From Angiostrongylus vasorum (Eukaryota; Nematoda; Chromadorea; Rhabditida; Metastrongylidae), in NCBI GenBank assembly GCA_018806985.1, contig JADANN010000455.1:9986-73985 (forward strand): a stretch of 64,000 bases of DNA, written 5' to 3'. Numbering within the stretch: the first letter of the stretch is position 1; each line of letters begins with the position of its first letter. The translations under genes and the position numbers were made by a program. Positions 57,801-64,000 of this stretch are shown here, in pieces. The notes beneath the pieces are model-generated. The model saw only the letters and a program-made list of their open reading frames with translations, made no database searches and was not told the origin of the DNA.

Positions 57801-60554
57801 AGGGGAGCTGGTAGTTTTGGAATTGCCTAGGCATGGACAGCAATATCGATTCCATGAGACAAGAAAAGACTTGGATCGGATATTTATAACTGACAACAAG
57901 CAGGCCCACATCGGATTTGCTAATTTCAGTCGTTTAACCCGTACAATTCGAGAGGCCTCTATGTCTTTTACTTCCGGACATTTCTCAACCCATGTCTGAA
58001 CTTCCAAACCCTAGCAGAAAAGCGATAAAAAAAAGAATATTAAGGTGAAAAGGGCACCAGTAATAGCCGAAGGTCCAAAGGTGAAAAGAGAATTCATAAA
58101 GCCGGCCGAAACTTCGCTAACTACGAAACTGAAATGGTCGCCCTCAGGCGCCTACAGAGAACAGTTATCTTTCCTAAAAAGCATTGGAGAAAATCGTCTT
58201 CGTTTCTGATCTGATCCCTTGAAGAATCACCTGCTTCTCGCTCTATATTACGTCTAATGGGGTAGATATTTCGTCCTGGCCTAACAGTTATTCGTTCCAA
58301 AATTCGCCATGCTATTTTATTGATGAAGAACCGTACGACTGCTGCCCTGTCTAACAAACACAAGATTAAAACATAACATCTGAAAATCCAATTACCGTTT
58401 CTCACCAATATTCTGGATCGGCTGTCCACACACTACTTTTCAGAATGCATGGTTAACAGTTATTGAAGACCAGTTGGATCGCGTTGTTGCGGAAAAAGGC
58501 CGGCATCCTCGACAACGCCAACTCCATCCCAATTTGAGTTCTGTTTTCCATCCATAAACTGTTCATTCGTGCCATTCTCAACAGGAATGGCAGAATATTA
58601 GACGAAAGGCAGCCATACAACCAAGCAGGATTTCGAAAAGGATTCACTACAATACAAGTCCACATCTATGAGATTAGCAGATTGTCATTTTCTATGAGAT
58701 TACCATGACTGGAGTACAGCAAAAATACGACAGACCGCTCTGCCTCACATTAACCGACTTGAAGAAAGAAACAAAAGCAGTAGTGGAAGTTCTGTGTAGC
58801 CAGTTCGCTCTTGCTCAACATTGAAACACACTTCATGAGATGGGGGTTTCGTAGCCAAAATTTCACCATTAAAAAGCGACATTAACATTCTTGCAACGAC
58901 AGCGTGTTTCAACAAGGTCATTGCATCTAACCAAATTCTGTACAATCACCATTAAAAACGTCGTGCAAAAAGTGGAATGTGATGACATGGAAGCGAAAAT
59001 CAACGGCAGGAAACTACACCACTTATTGCAAAACTCCGGTGCAGGTGTCTGCGGTAGGAATTGAAGCCGCTACTACCCTTTCTGCGGGTTAAATTGTTAA
59101 CCACCACACCATTTGGGTCCTTCGTTTCTCCTTTCTCTCAGCTAGTTTTCTATTTAACACTGCCTTCAGGAATCACCCGTCCACGGGCTTGATCTGGGGA
59201 GGCACAAATCGGCATTGAACCCAGTTAAGGTGAAGCTGTAGTTGGAATCACAATGTTAACTTTTTTATTTACTGCCTACTGCAATTTTTTCACGGCAGGG
59301 TATTATACGAAATACAACCACAGTGATGCTGAGATATTTTCAAAACTCCTGACAGCGATGGAAAACGCACAAGCAGGAACATCACCGGCCTGATAAGAAA
59401 AAATTCTTTACGGAGGTTTCTGAATAGTAATATGCTTGTCCCCCATAAGCCAACGGAACGCAGTGACCTACTTCTGAAAAGTAAAAGCAGCGCAGGATAG
59501 ATAATGCAGGGAACCACCATTAAATACTCATGGTTTTCTTATAAAACAGGATCCATACCCTCAAACTCTCAGTCGTATACTCTAAAAAGTCGCCTGCGTG
59601 CTACAAGAATAGTATCCATTTACGAGGCAGCAAACTGCCTTGCGATCCAAAGCGATAGGCAACCTTTGTGACGTAGATTTGGGAACGCGCAAACAGGGTT
59701 CTCTGAAATTTCTGCGTTCGACATGCACTTCGAACAGGAGAGAAGACGGCAAATCCTCAAGTCGCAAAGGGACTTAAACAACAGGAACCCAAACTTCTGA
59801 ATGGACGACATGACAAGTAATCGAACTGAGGAAGTGCTAGGGGCTCATCTAAGCATAAGGCTTTTTTTTATTCGAGAATCACGAAAGGCACAAACCCTAC
59901 CGGGTAGGAAATTATGACAGATGAATCCAGCGATTCGCATTTTCACGGTGACAGGTGTTTTCTTTTCTGATTAAACTCTTGGAAAATGATGGATGGTTTG
60001 CCTGACATTCGGCACTGAATTTTGCTTAGAAAATCAACTCACATCACACTATGCAAGCAATGGTCAATTACTTCCCGGCTGACAGTGTTCCGGAAGTGAA
60101 GCCATTCCACATCTGTTAAGTCCATCTTGGCGTCTTCTATGTAGCTGAAACCACATAAAAAATAGTTTACCGCTATGCATCTCTTTGGTGAGCGGCAAAC
60201 CAAACCTTTGAAATTGGTTCTTTAAATCTTCTGCTGTTTAAATAAACCTCGTTAAACAAAATCATTAGCACTGCACTAAGGCTTTGCATCGCCGCACGGT
60301 TAGTGGAATCCGTAATCCAACTCCAAGCTTGCTCTAACGCTATTCTAATAAATTTTAGCTAAATATTTGGAACGATCAATCCAACCGACGACCAACCTAC
60401 TGTCGCTAAGCCAAAATTGATTCCGTTTGAGTTTCGTTCTGCTAACTACAATTGCAATGACAAAAGCCGCTGCAGAATGTGTGATCCATATGAACCAACA
60501 GAGACCTTTCTCCCATCGCCCCAATGGTACCGGAAAGAAGCGACCGTATGACAT
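39859..60554 (-). CDS. HHAT-like protein-cysteine N-palmitoyltransferase (MBOAT), 12 exons
   Basis: Predicted membrane-bound O-acyltransferase of the HHAT type, which in animals N-palmitoylates Hedgehog-family ligands in the ER/Golgi. Exons (- strand): E1 60,397-60,554; E2 60,043-60,144; E3 56,892-56,981; E4 55,761-55,953; E5 54,755-54,945; E6 46,041-46,171; E7 44,376-44,465; E8 43,614-43,717; E9 42,611-42,739; E10 40,445-40,592; E11 40,256-40,358; E12 39,859-40,087. The total is 1,668 nt, in frame at every join, 555 codons plus stop (human HHAT: 493). Landmarks: N-terminal RWEKGL; TDVEW (human TDFEW); [46 protein letters not shown] with Asp ~343; YIPL; AWHG with His ~387 (human Asp339, His379); [11 protein letters not shown]. 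All introns are GT-AG except intron 6, which starts with GC. E12 extends ~60 residues past the usual end and is the least certain. Confidence 0.9.
40715..41095. mobile_element. Inverted pair of Penelope terminal repeats (intron 9)
   Basis: Left arm (- strand) 40,715-40,862 and right arm (+ strand) 40,866-41,030 are complementary over ~145 bp around a centre near 40,865. Each arm runs from TTTTCTCTGTTTGGTTATGG through GGTGTTTGGCCGAG and the hammerhead-like core (CTGAGCA on -, CTGAGGA at 40,946 on +) to AACACCTCG. The right arm continues to GTCGAGGTTAATAGAAAG. Both cores have changes (stem II CCACC on the left; GAAGC on the right). Confidence 0.7.
41096..42055. other. Intron 9 sequence, nothing recognised
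   Basis: A 96-codon + frame at 41,694-41,984 has no family match or splice context and lies antisense within the HHAT intron. Part of it (41,700-41,770) weakly resembles 46,490-46,560. Confidence 0.45.
42060..42200 (+). pseudogene. RTE reverse transcriptase fragment fused to SINE-A
   Basis: A frame reading [19 protein letters not shown] matches [19 protein letters not shown] of the RTE at 50,840-50,900. Seven codons later the match continues as FVTKIRF versus CTTKIQLF. At ~42,203 it passes without a break into the 3' half of a SINE-A (GGCCAGATGTGCATTCAG). Confidence 0.75.
42203..42310 (+). mobile_element. SINE-A 3' half, joined to RTE fragment
   Basis: Contains the SINE-A tail (CATCTCCAAACGATGCTTAA, TCGAATGCATGGCGCATCCC, TTTATCCTTTATTC). 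The tRNA-like head and first half are absent; RTE sequence stands in their place. Confidence 0.7.
43829..44101 (-). mobile_element. SINE-A in intron 7, with target-site duplication
   Basis: Full-length on the - strand: head GCGCGTGTAGCGCAGTGG (A-box TAGCGCAGTGG) and GGAATCGATCCAC (B-box-like), body and tail as in other copies. The flanks CTAATCTAGTGTTA (43,788-43,801) and CTAATCTAGTATTA (44,100-44,113) form a ~14-bp target-site duplication. Copy 1 has no SINE here, so the insertion followed the duplication. Confidence 0.85.
44885..45085 (-). mobile_element. Foldback element B (intron 6)
   Basis: Inverted copy: CATGATGCTG-type arm near 44,915 (AAATGATGCTGAGATACTGG), tRNA-like core near 44,960-45,020, then the TCGTTTCGCCTTTCTCTCAG tail region. 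Confidence 0.55.
45150..45222. repeat. AT-rich low-complexity tract
   Basis: Repeated TATATTA/TTATATTATA units over ~70 bp at the start of the next element B. Confidence 0.8.
45225..45500 (+). mobile_element. Foldback element B, longest copy (intron 6)
   Basis: Shows the full 5' part seen only partly elsewhere: GGGTTCAATGCCGATTTGTG, CCCGTTGACGGGCGACTAC, ACCTCTAGGTCAATGGCTGA. Next is the tRNA-like core (GGTGTGGTGGTGAACGCG, GTGTTCGATCTCCACC) and the ATATCTCAGCATCATTG arm, ending in AATAGTAGGCAGCAAATAG. Confidence 0.65.
46583..46715 (-). mobile_element. SINE-A-like head fragment (intron 5)
   Basis: On the - strand: GGCTTATAGCACAGTGGCAG (A-box-like), TTAGTTCGATTCCGC (B-box-like), then GGGATCGGGAAATTGGTACC, the start of the SINE-A body. 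Its head is closer to a tRNA than other copies. Confidence 0.6.
47045..47353 (+). repeat. Left terminal repeat of the Penelope-like element
   Basis: Aligns along its length with 52,862-53,190: GCACATTACGCCTCCATGTG, GTGCGGTTGATCTCCACGCG, GAAAGCGGTGAG, TGTGATTGAAATCTTGG, then the hammerhead-like core at 47,258-47,292. The distal GCCGAGGTTAATAGAAAGTC end is missing here. Confidence 0.7.
47866..48140 (+). pseudogene. Membrane-transporter-like exon fragment inside the Penelope element
   Basis: The frame [20 protein letters not shown] then ..[13 protein letters not shown] is homologous to the - strand frame at 52,248-52,484 ([20 protein letters not shown] then ..[13 protein letters not shown]); the DNA also aligns over ~110 bp. 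The pattern (E, GP, R, hydrophobic helix) resembles the loop between helices of SLC22-like major-facilitator transporters, but I am not sure of the family. Confidence 0.35.
48984..49481 (+). pseudogene. RTE endonuclease domain (5' part)
   Basis: 165-codon frame carrying the start of the APE-type endonuclease: YNVRTL, QETK (with the catalytic Glu), and NCYSPTDA. The TAG at its end replaces an expected Gln before LEE. The rest of the domain, including GDFNARIG, is downstream in other frames. Confidence 0.85.
50614..51345 (+). pseudogene. RTE reverse transcriptase core
   Basis: 243-codon frame with RT blocks in order: [55 protein letters not shown] (catalytic Asp pair) and ELNETGEK. After ~51,170 the frame shifts out of the thumb. 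The C-terminal piece resumes at 51,361 in another frame. Confidence 0.9.
52250..52490 (-). pseudogene. Transporter-like exon fragment replacing part of the Penelope element
   Basis: A 78-codon - strand frame with two hydrophobic stretches ([32 protein letters not shown]). It sits exactly where ~100 codons between the SNSYET stretch and [13 protein letters not shown] of the + strand Penelope frame are missing. A - strand acceptor-like TTCTACATAG precedes it. Homologous to 47,866-48,010. The family is uncertain (SLC22-like at best). Confidence 0.4.
52862..53190 (+). repeat. Right terminal repeat of the Penelope-like element
   Basis: Direct copy of the left repeat, with CTGAGGA at 53,063, hairpin GGCG/CGCC-type stem, GAAAC, and the distal end GCCGAGGTTAATAGAAAGTC near 53,160. 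Confidence 0.7.
53195..54160. other. Intron 5 sequence, nothing recognised
   Basis: Only a degenerate - strand relic of the hammerhead-like core near 53,250-53,290 (CTAAAGAAGGCGAACGGGCC). A piece near 54,112 (CACTGTGCTACACGCGC) is a SINE-A head scrap. Confidence 0.45.
54165..54665. mobile_element. Penelope terminal repeats, inverted pair with intact core (intron 5)
   Basis: A - strand arm (54,170-54,315) and a + strand repeat (54,345-54,665) share ~145 bp in opposite orientation. The + copy is complete from CCATGTGAACTCTGTGCGG to TGCCGAGGTTAATAGAAAGT. It holds the best hammerhead-like core at 54,526-54,567: CTGAGGA, stem GGCG/CGCC (one unpaired C), GAAAC, then ACGT and ACGTA. Confidence 0.7.
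55348..55605 (-). mobile_element. SINE-A (intron 4)
   Basis: Full-length - strand copy. B-box-like AGAATCGATCCCCG, body TTGGTACCAGACTTG, tail GATTGATCAACGCCGAGAG. Flanks AGCCGTTAA and AGCGTTAA may be a worn target-site duplication. Confidence 0.75.
56000..56283 (-). mobile_element. SINE-A, old copy shared with HHAT copy 1 (intron 3)
   Basis: Degenerate: AATGCATTGGATTCCACTGG matches copy 1 at 26,245. The head is barely recognisable near 56,270 (GCTACACAC). It predates the duplication. Confidence 0.5.
56323..56590 (-). mobile_element. SINE-A with target-site duplication (intron 3)
   Basis: Nearly consensus. Head GCGCGTGTGGCGCAGTG, B-box-like ATTCGATCCCCGC. The flanks GCTCTCAATA (56,291) and GCTCTCAATA (56,586) form a 10-bp target-site duplication. 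Confidence 0.8.
57060..57730. other. Intron 2 sequence, nothing recognised
   Basis: No exon, repeat or RNA gene could be supported. Confidence 0.5.
57733..57999 (+). CDS. Unrecognised 88-codon ORF in HHAT intron 2, opposite strand
   Basis: A + strand frame with a balanced, globular-looking composition ([45 protein letters not shown]). It ends 80 bp before an RTE remnant on the same strand and has no counterpart seen in copy 1, so it may be the leftover of a mobile element. No signal peptide, membrane segment or splice signal is evident. Could be a chance frame. Confidence 0.2.
   Translation: MSHQFNEVYDIEEQLLLETCDSRGELVVLELPRHGQQYRFHETRKDLDRIFITDNKQAHIGFANFSRLTRTIREASMSFTSGHFSTHV
58080..59030 (+). 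pseudogene. RTE remnant of a second family (linker plus RT)
   Basis: A frame reads [16 protein letters not shown], matching the linker of nematode RTEs that precedes the RT. Next, in broken frames, come [12 protein letters not shown], then [32 protein letters not shown], and finally [19 protein letters not shown], which precedes the lost FADD motif. Clearly different from the 48.7-kb RTE (TTIQ versus CMEHIQ after the GF motif). Its end abuts an element B. Confidence 0.7.
59030..59340 (-). mobile_element. Foldback element B (intron 2)
   Basis: Inverted copy: GCAAAACTCCGGTGCAGGTG at the start, tRNA-like core at 59,050-59,120, GGCACAAATCGGCATTGAAC, TTTATTTACTGCCTACTGCA, then a second AGTGATGCTGAGATATTTTC arm at 59,320. 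Confidence 0.6.
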
Positions 60555-60572
60555 CGTGGAGCCGATGCTGAA
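60552..60572 (-). promoter_or_regulatory. 3' splice site just upstream of HHAT start (trans-splice or 5'UTR intron)
   Basis: On the - strand the sequence is TTTTCAG, 15 nt, then ATG at 60,552-60,554. TTTTCAG is the nematode 3' splice consensus, so the mRNA likely receives a spliced leader, or joins an upstream 5' UTR exon, here. Copy 1 has TCTTCAG at the same place (~31,120). Confidence 0.6.
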
Positions 60573-61776
60573 AATTAGAATCTGGAACTAGGAAAATGAT
60601 GAGGCATTCAGAAAATTTCAAAAAAACGACATCAGAATGAGTGTCGTCGTAAGAAAGTGGGACTTACTACGAATATGGTTTTATATTTTATCGGCTTGAC
60701 ACCAGAAGGAAACGTCGTGGACACTGAAATCGTTCAGCAATAAAGATCGATAACTGTTTTCCATGGGACTGTAAAATATTTTATCGTCTACGCCAGCGCT
60801 CAGACATATGCCTTCGTCAAGAATTTAAGGAAGCAACAGAGAACGACGCCAGGACGATGTCATACTAAGCGCAATGTGTACATTCCTACGGGTAAAGGTC
60901 AACGTGGTATTCATACGAGCGACGATTGGTCCATTCATGAAAGGCCAAATTTGAGTTAGAAAAGGTCAGGGATATGCTAAGGTTTCCATCTCGTCCTATA
61001 TCGGAAACTTCTTTTAGAATGACTTTTCTGGGAATGATCCTTGATTTCTTTATTTAGGCTTGCCTTGCAATCGTCTCCTGTTTATCGTTTAAACTTCCGT
61101 GAAGTAAAAATTTTTCTTCTTCACCTTTTTGAAAACTTTTTTATGAAGAAGTTTTTCAAAGGTGGGGAGACCTATGGTGGACATAACCATTACTGAAACC
61201 TTCGTGGAAAAGTTTATTGATTTCAATGCGTACGTAACAGAAATTCGTCTAACTTTTCGACTTTAAGCAGGAATATCTCATCTCATGGCCAACACGAAGA
61301 AAACAAATATAAGTTGGTAGAATTTAAAGATGAGGCAGGAATAGTGCAGTGGTTAGTGATGCCGCCGATCAGGAAGCAAAGGCTCTAGTATCTCCAAGAC
61401 TGCAAGGAAAGCTGGCTGACTCGACCAGTATTCTACGACATTCATAAGGAAGAAGGAATCCTCAAGCAACAGTGGAAACAACATGCAAAATGTTCGAAGA
61501 CCTTTGTGGACGATGAGTGCGAGGAAACAAAACGAGTGGAAGAAGTGCTGAAACCCGCACAGTAGATATGATGACCGGTCATGTAAAAAAAGAAAATCCA
61601 TCCTGAAGGACACGACAACGACCATGAATGCGTCGCTGATGCAGGCGACTGCAAACTCTTAGTAGGTAATCCCGGATTTCCGAGCTTGCTTTTCAGTTTT
61701 TTCTATATTTGACCTCTAAACGAATTCTAAAATAAAAGGCAGAAAATGAGAACTCCTAGAAACATGAAGGGATAAA

Positions 61777-62015
61777 TCCCTCCTGCATTCGACTTCATTA
61801 AACATAGTTGGAGGTGATTGAATGCATCTCTGGCCTTTACAATGACTCGCGGTGTCCTACCGATGTATCGAGCCGGTGCTGCTATCCTCCCAGATAAGTC
61901 TGGTACCAATTTGCCGACCCCGGAGGGATGGAAGGCTTGGTGGACCATGAGCACGGGGGTCGATTCCACGTGTGCGTCGCAGGGCGCCTCCGACCACTGC
62001 GCCACACGCATCTTG
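61777..62015 (-). mobile_element. SINE-A, young-looking copy
   Basis: Head GTGGCGCAGTGGTCGGAGG, B-box-like GGAATCGACCCCC, body TTGGTACCAGACTTATCTGG, tail truncated at CATTCGACTTC. A 122-codon - strand frame through it is fortuitous. Confidence 0.75.
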
Positions 62016-62392
62016 AAATAGGAAATCAAAAAACTCAGAAATATATTTTGGAATAATTGAGCAAGTGTTTTTTTTATGAAATTGTAAGGCTTCAAGCTTC
62101 TTAACTGCTCTAGTTATCCAGAAGTTATCCAAAAAGCGACGGAAAGACCCGTACAGTAAGAAATCTGCCGAATTGGAAATTGGAGATCAAAAAATACGAA
62201 ATGGAGCTCGAGAAGAATCCTTTGGCTTCAATTTGCATTGTATGGTTGTCGTACAAATGCGGCCCGAATGCTAAGCAATGTTGACATTCGATGACTAACG
62301 ATATTTTATTGAAGTTCCGTCCACTTGCTTCTCCAAAAATCAATGGCTAGTGAAATCTTATGAAACATGTGAAACACAAAGAACCTAGAAGA

Positions 62393-62992
62393 GTCGTTTT
62401 CTTTCTCAGCAATCACGAGGTTGTTGTCCAACACACGCTTAGTTCCGTACAAAAAAACACATACAACACAACACTAGCTGACGTTTCGACAACGTCGTGC
62501 TTACAATAACGTGTTATTAAAACGAGTGGCGTAGTGCTCGGAGGCGCCCTGCAACACACACGTAGGGTCGATCCCCGCGTCCATTGCCCATAAGCCTTCC
62601 ATCCCTCCGGGGTCGGCAAATTGGTACGAAATTTGTCTGGGAGGATAGCAGCACTGGCTCGAACATCAATAGGCCACCGCGAAGCATTGTAAAGGCCAGA
62701 TATGCATTCGATAACCTCCAAACAATGGTTAGTGGAGTCGAATGCATGGCCTATCCCTCAGACACTGATCAACGTCGAGAGCTTTTTATCCTTTTTATTG
62801 AAGCGTTTGGCCTAATAAACTGCGTATTCCATGCTCTGAAGAGAGCGAAACTGCCGAAACGTCAGCTACTTTTGTGTTGCGCGTGTTTTTTGTACGGAAC
62901 TAAACGTATGCTGGCTAACAACCTCGCGACTGCTGAAAAAAGAAAACGACACATTTGCAATCCAATGCCGATGTTAGTAGAAAGTCGATGAT
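62393..62992. mobile_element. Inverted Penelope terminal repeats around a SINE-A
   Basis: Left arm 62,393-62,500 (- strand) and right arm 62,836-62,992 (+ strand) are inverted copies. Right arm: CTGAAGA at 62,836, GAAACGTCAGC, TTTTTTGTACGGAACTAAAC, AACAACCTCGCGACTGCTG, then GCCGATGTTAGTAGAAAGTC. The stem II region of its core (GAGCGAAACTGCC) is weakened. Confidence 0.65.
62515..62795 (+). mobile_element. SINE-A nested between inverted terminal repeats
   Basis: Head GTGGCGTAGTGCTCGGAGG, B-box-like AGGGTCGATCCCCG, body TTGGTACGAAATTTG, tail GACACTGATCAACGTCGAG plus TTTTTATCC. Lies between the two arms of the inverted pair. Confidence 0.7.
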
Positions 62993-64000
62993 GACCCACT
63001 GTCGTCCAATTTTTCCCTTTCCTCTTCCAAAGAAGTATTTTCCTTCTACCTTGGAGTCCTGAAATAGTACCACCATGCCCTTCCAGTTAATGTCACCGAA
63101 AGCAGCTACTAGACCTAGTGGATCGAATGGAATTTAGGTGTATGCTAGCATTGACAGATTTATTAGGGCGACTGAAACTTCTGCCATAGGCATAATCTTA
63201 GCTTAACTTTCATTTGAAATTTGAACTATATCTTAGGTCGGGTTCGTTTGCTGGTGAATATCACCCTTGTGTAAATTGCAGTTCGCCACCTTAGAGGCTA
63301 CCATCGCTTCATCAACAAACATAATCATGCCGGGAAAGAAACCTCGATAGTGGAGGCAGAAGTGGATTTTTTCTGGCAAAACACCAGCACTATTGTTTTA
63401 TGGGTTCTTTTTTCACAATATGCATTTCAAGAATGTGCAGTACCAAACGATTTTGTGTCGGAGCATTAACTAACTCGAGCTAAAGCGCTGTGATGAAAAG
63501 GGTCACACGTTGAGATCAGGGAGTGGGCTGGAAGCCGTGCTGCCAGTACTGCTAGCTTCTTCCTTGCACCAATGCTTGTAGTCATTAATACGGCTATGCA
63601 GTCGCATCTCTCTATGTTTCCCGAGCTCAACTTCCCAAAACAAGGAAAACAGTGCATTATGGAGCTATCGTAAGTTGATCCACTTAAATCACTCAGTAGT
63701 GATAGGTTTTGACAGTTATGCTTCATAAATTGTTCTCCTTTGAAATCACCCAAAGTCCTAGGCTCAGTTACTTAGCAGTAAAGTGCTGCTTAATAGAGCC
63801 ATTCAAATGCGTGATTGGACGAATTGCACTGAATAGGCAACTAAAATATTACTAAATGTACATTACTCTACACCTGTTTCACACAGATGTTGATCATTCA
63901 ACATTCTGACAGCAAGATCTAACATATTTGTGTTGCATTAAAAGGATCTTAATTCTAGTAGAAGAACTAGTACAGACGAGGTATTCACTCGAAATTCCCT

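Larger units (their letters stand above)
60570..64000 (-). other. 5' flank of HHAT copy 2, duplicated; possible exons of another gene
   Basis: Matches 31,107-33,460 block by block and runs off the window. Exon-like - strand pieces: ~63,080-63,140, TAG acceptor, frame AAFGDINWKGMVVLFQDSK, GT donor; ~62,110-62,170, CGGCAG acceptor, frame LLYGSFRRFLDNFWIT; ~63,560-63,650, frame FWEVELGKHREMRLHSRI. The family is not recognised, and I cannot tell whether these belong to one gene. Confidence 0.35.

Noticed and set aside
57756..58007. 83-codon - strand frame opposite the 57.7-kb ORF
   Set aside because: Antisense shadow of the + frame, Ser/Cys-rich, and not part of the HHAT exon chain.
61727..62095. 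122-codon - strand frame
   Set aside because: Most of it is SINE-A read through; no splice or family support.

Overview
The window looks like nuclear DNA of a nematode, probably a strongylid (hookworm-like) worm. The evidence is AT-rich intergenic DNA, short TTTCAG-type 3' splice sites, RTE and Penelope-like retroelements of the kind seen in clade V nematodes, and a nematode-type HHAT (MBOAT) gene. The organism call is inference. Almost no long ORF exists because genes are split into 90-230 nt exons and the mobile elements are decayed.

Region 1 (1-21,250) is one uninterrupted tandem array that runs off the left edge. By eye it holds about 96 long units (~184 bp), each carrying a 72-nt tRNA-Ala(TGC)-like sequence on the + strand, and about 26 short units (~135 bp). 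In the short units the middle ~50 nt of the tRNA-like part has been lost while the acceptor-stem halves remain. The short ORFs in it are by-products of the repeat.

Region 2 (21,252-33,460) is the older copy of a duplicated block. It contains a dead copy of an HHAT-like gene (- strand). Its exon 8 is cut, next to the codon for the predicted catalytic Asp, by the edge of the tRNA-derived array.

Region 3 (33,460-39,790) is a spacer with RTE and SINE remnants and one possible secreted-peptide exon.

Region 4 (39,859-60,567, - strand) is the second copy, which I could assemble as a 12-exon open reading frame of 555 codons. Exon phases match at every junction, the Asp and His expected for HHAT are present, a TTTTCAG site lies just upstream of the ATG, and AATAAA lies ~37 nt after the stop. 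Intron 5 (8.6 kb) contains a Penelope-like element with LTR-like ends, which is itself interrupted by a 3.2-kb RTE element. Other introns hold tRNA-derived SINEs, foldback elements and terminal-repeat pairs.

Region 5 (60,570-64,000) is the upstream flank of the gene, again duplicated relative to 31.1-33.5 kb and continuing past the window.

The strongest candidates for something undescribed are the tRNA-Ala-derived satellite with its deletion-derivative unit, its junction with a coding exon, and a hammerhead-ribozyme-like core recurring in the Penelope terminal repeats. All alignments and counts were made by eye.
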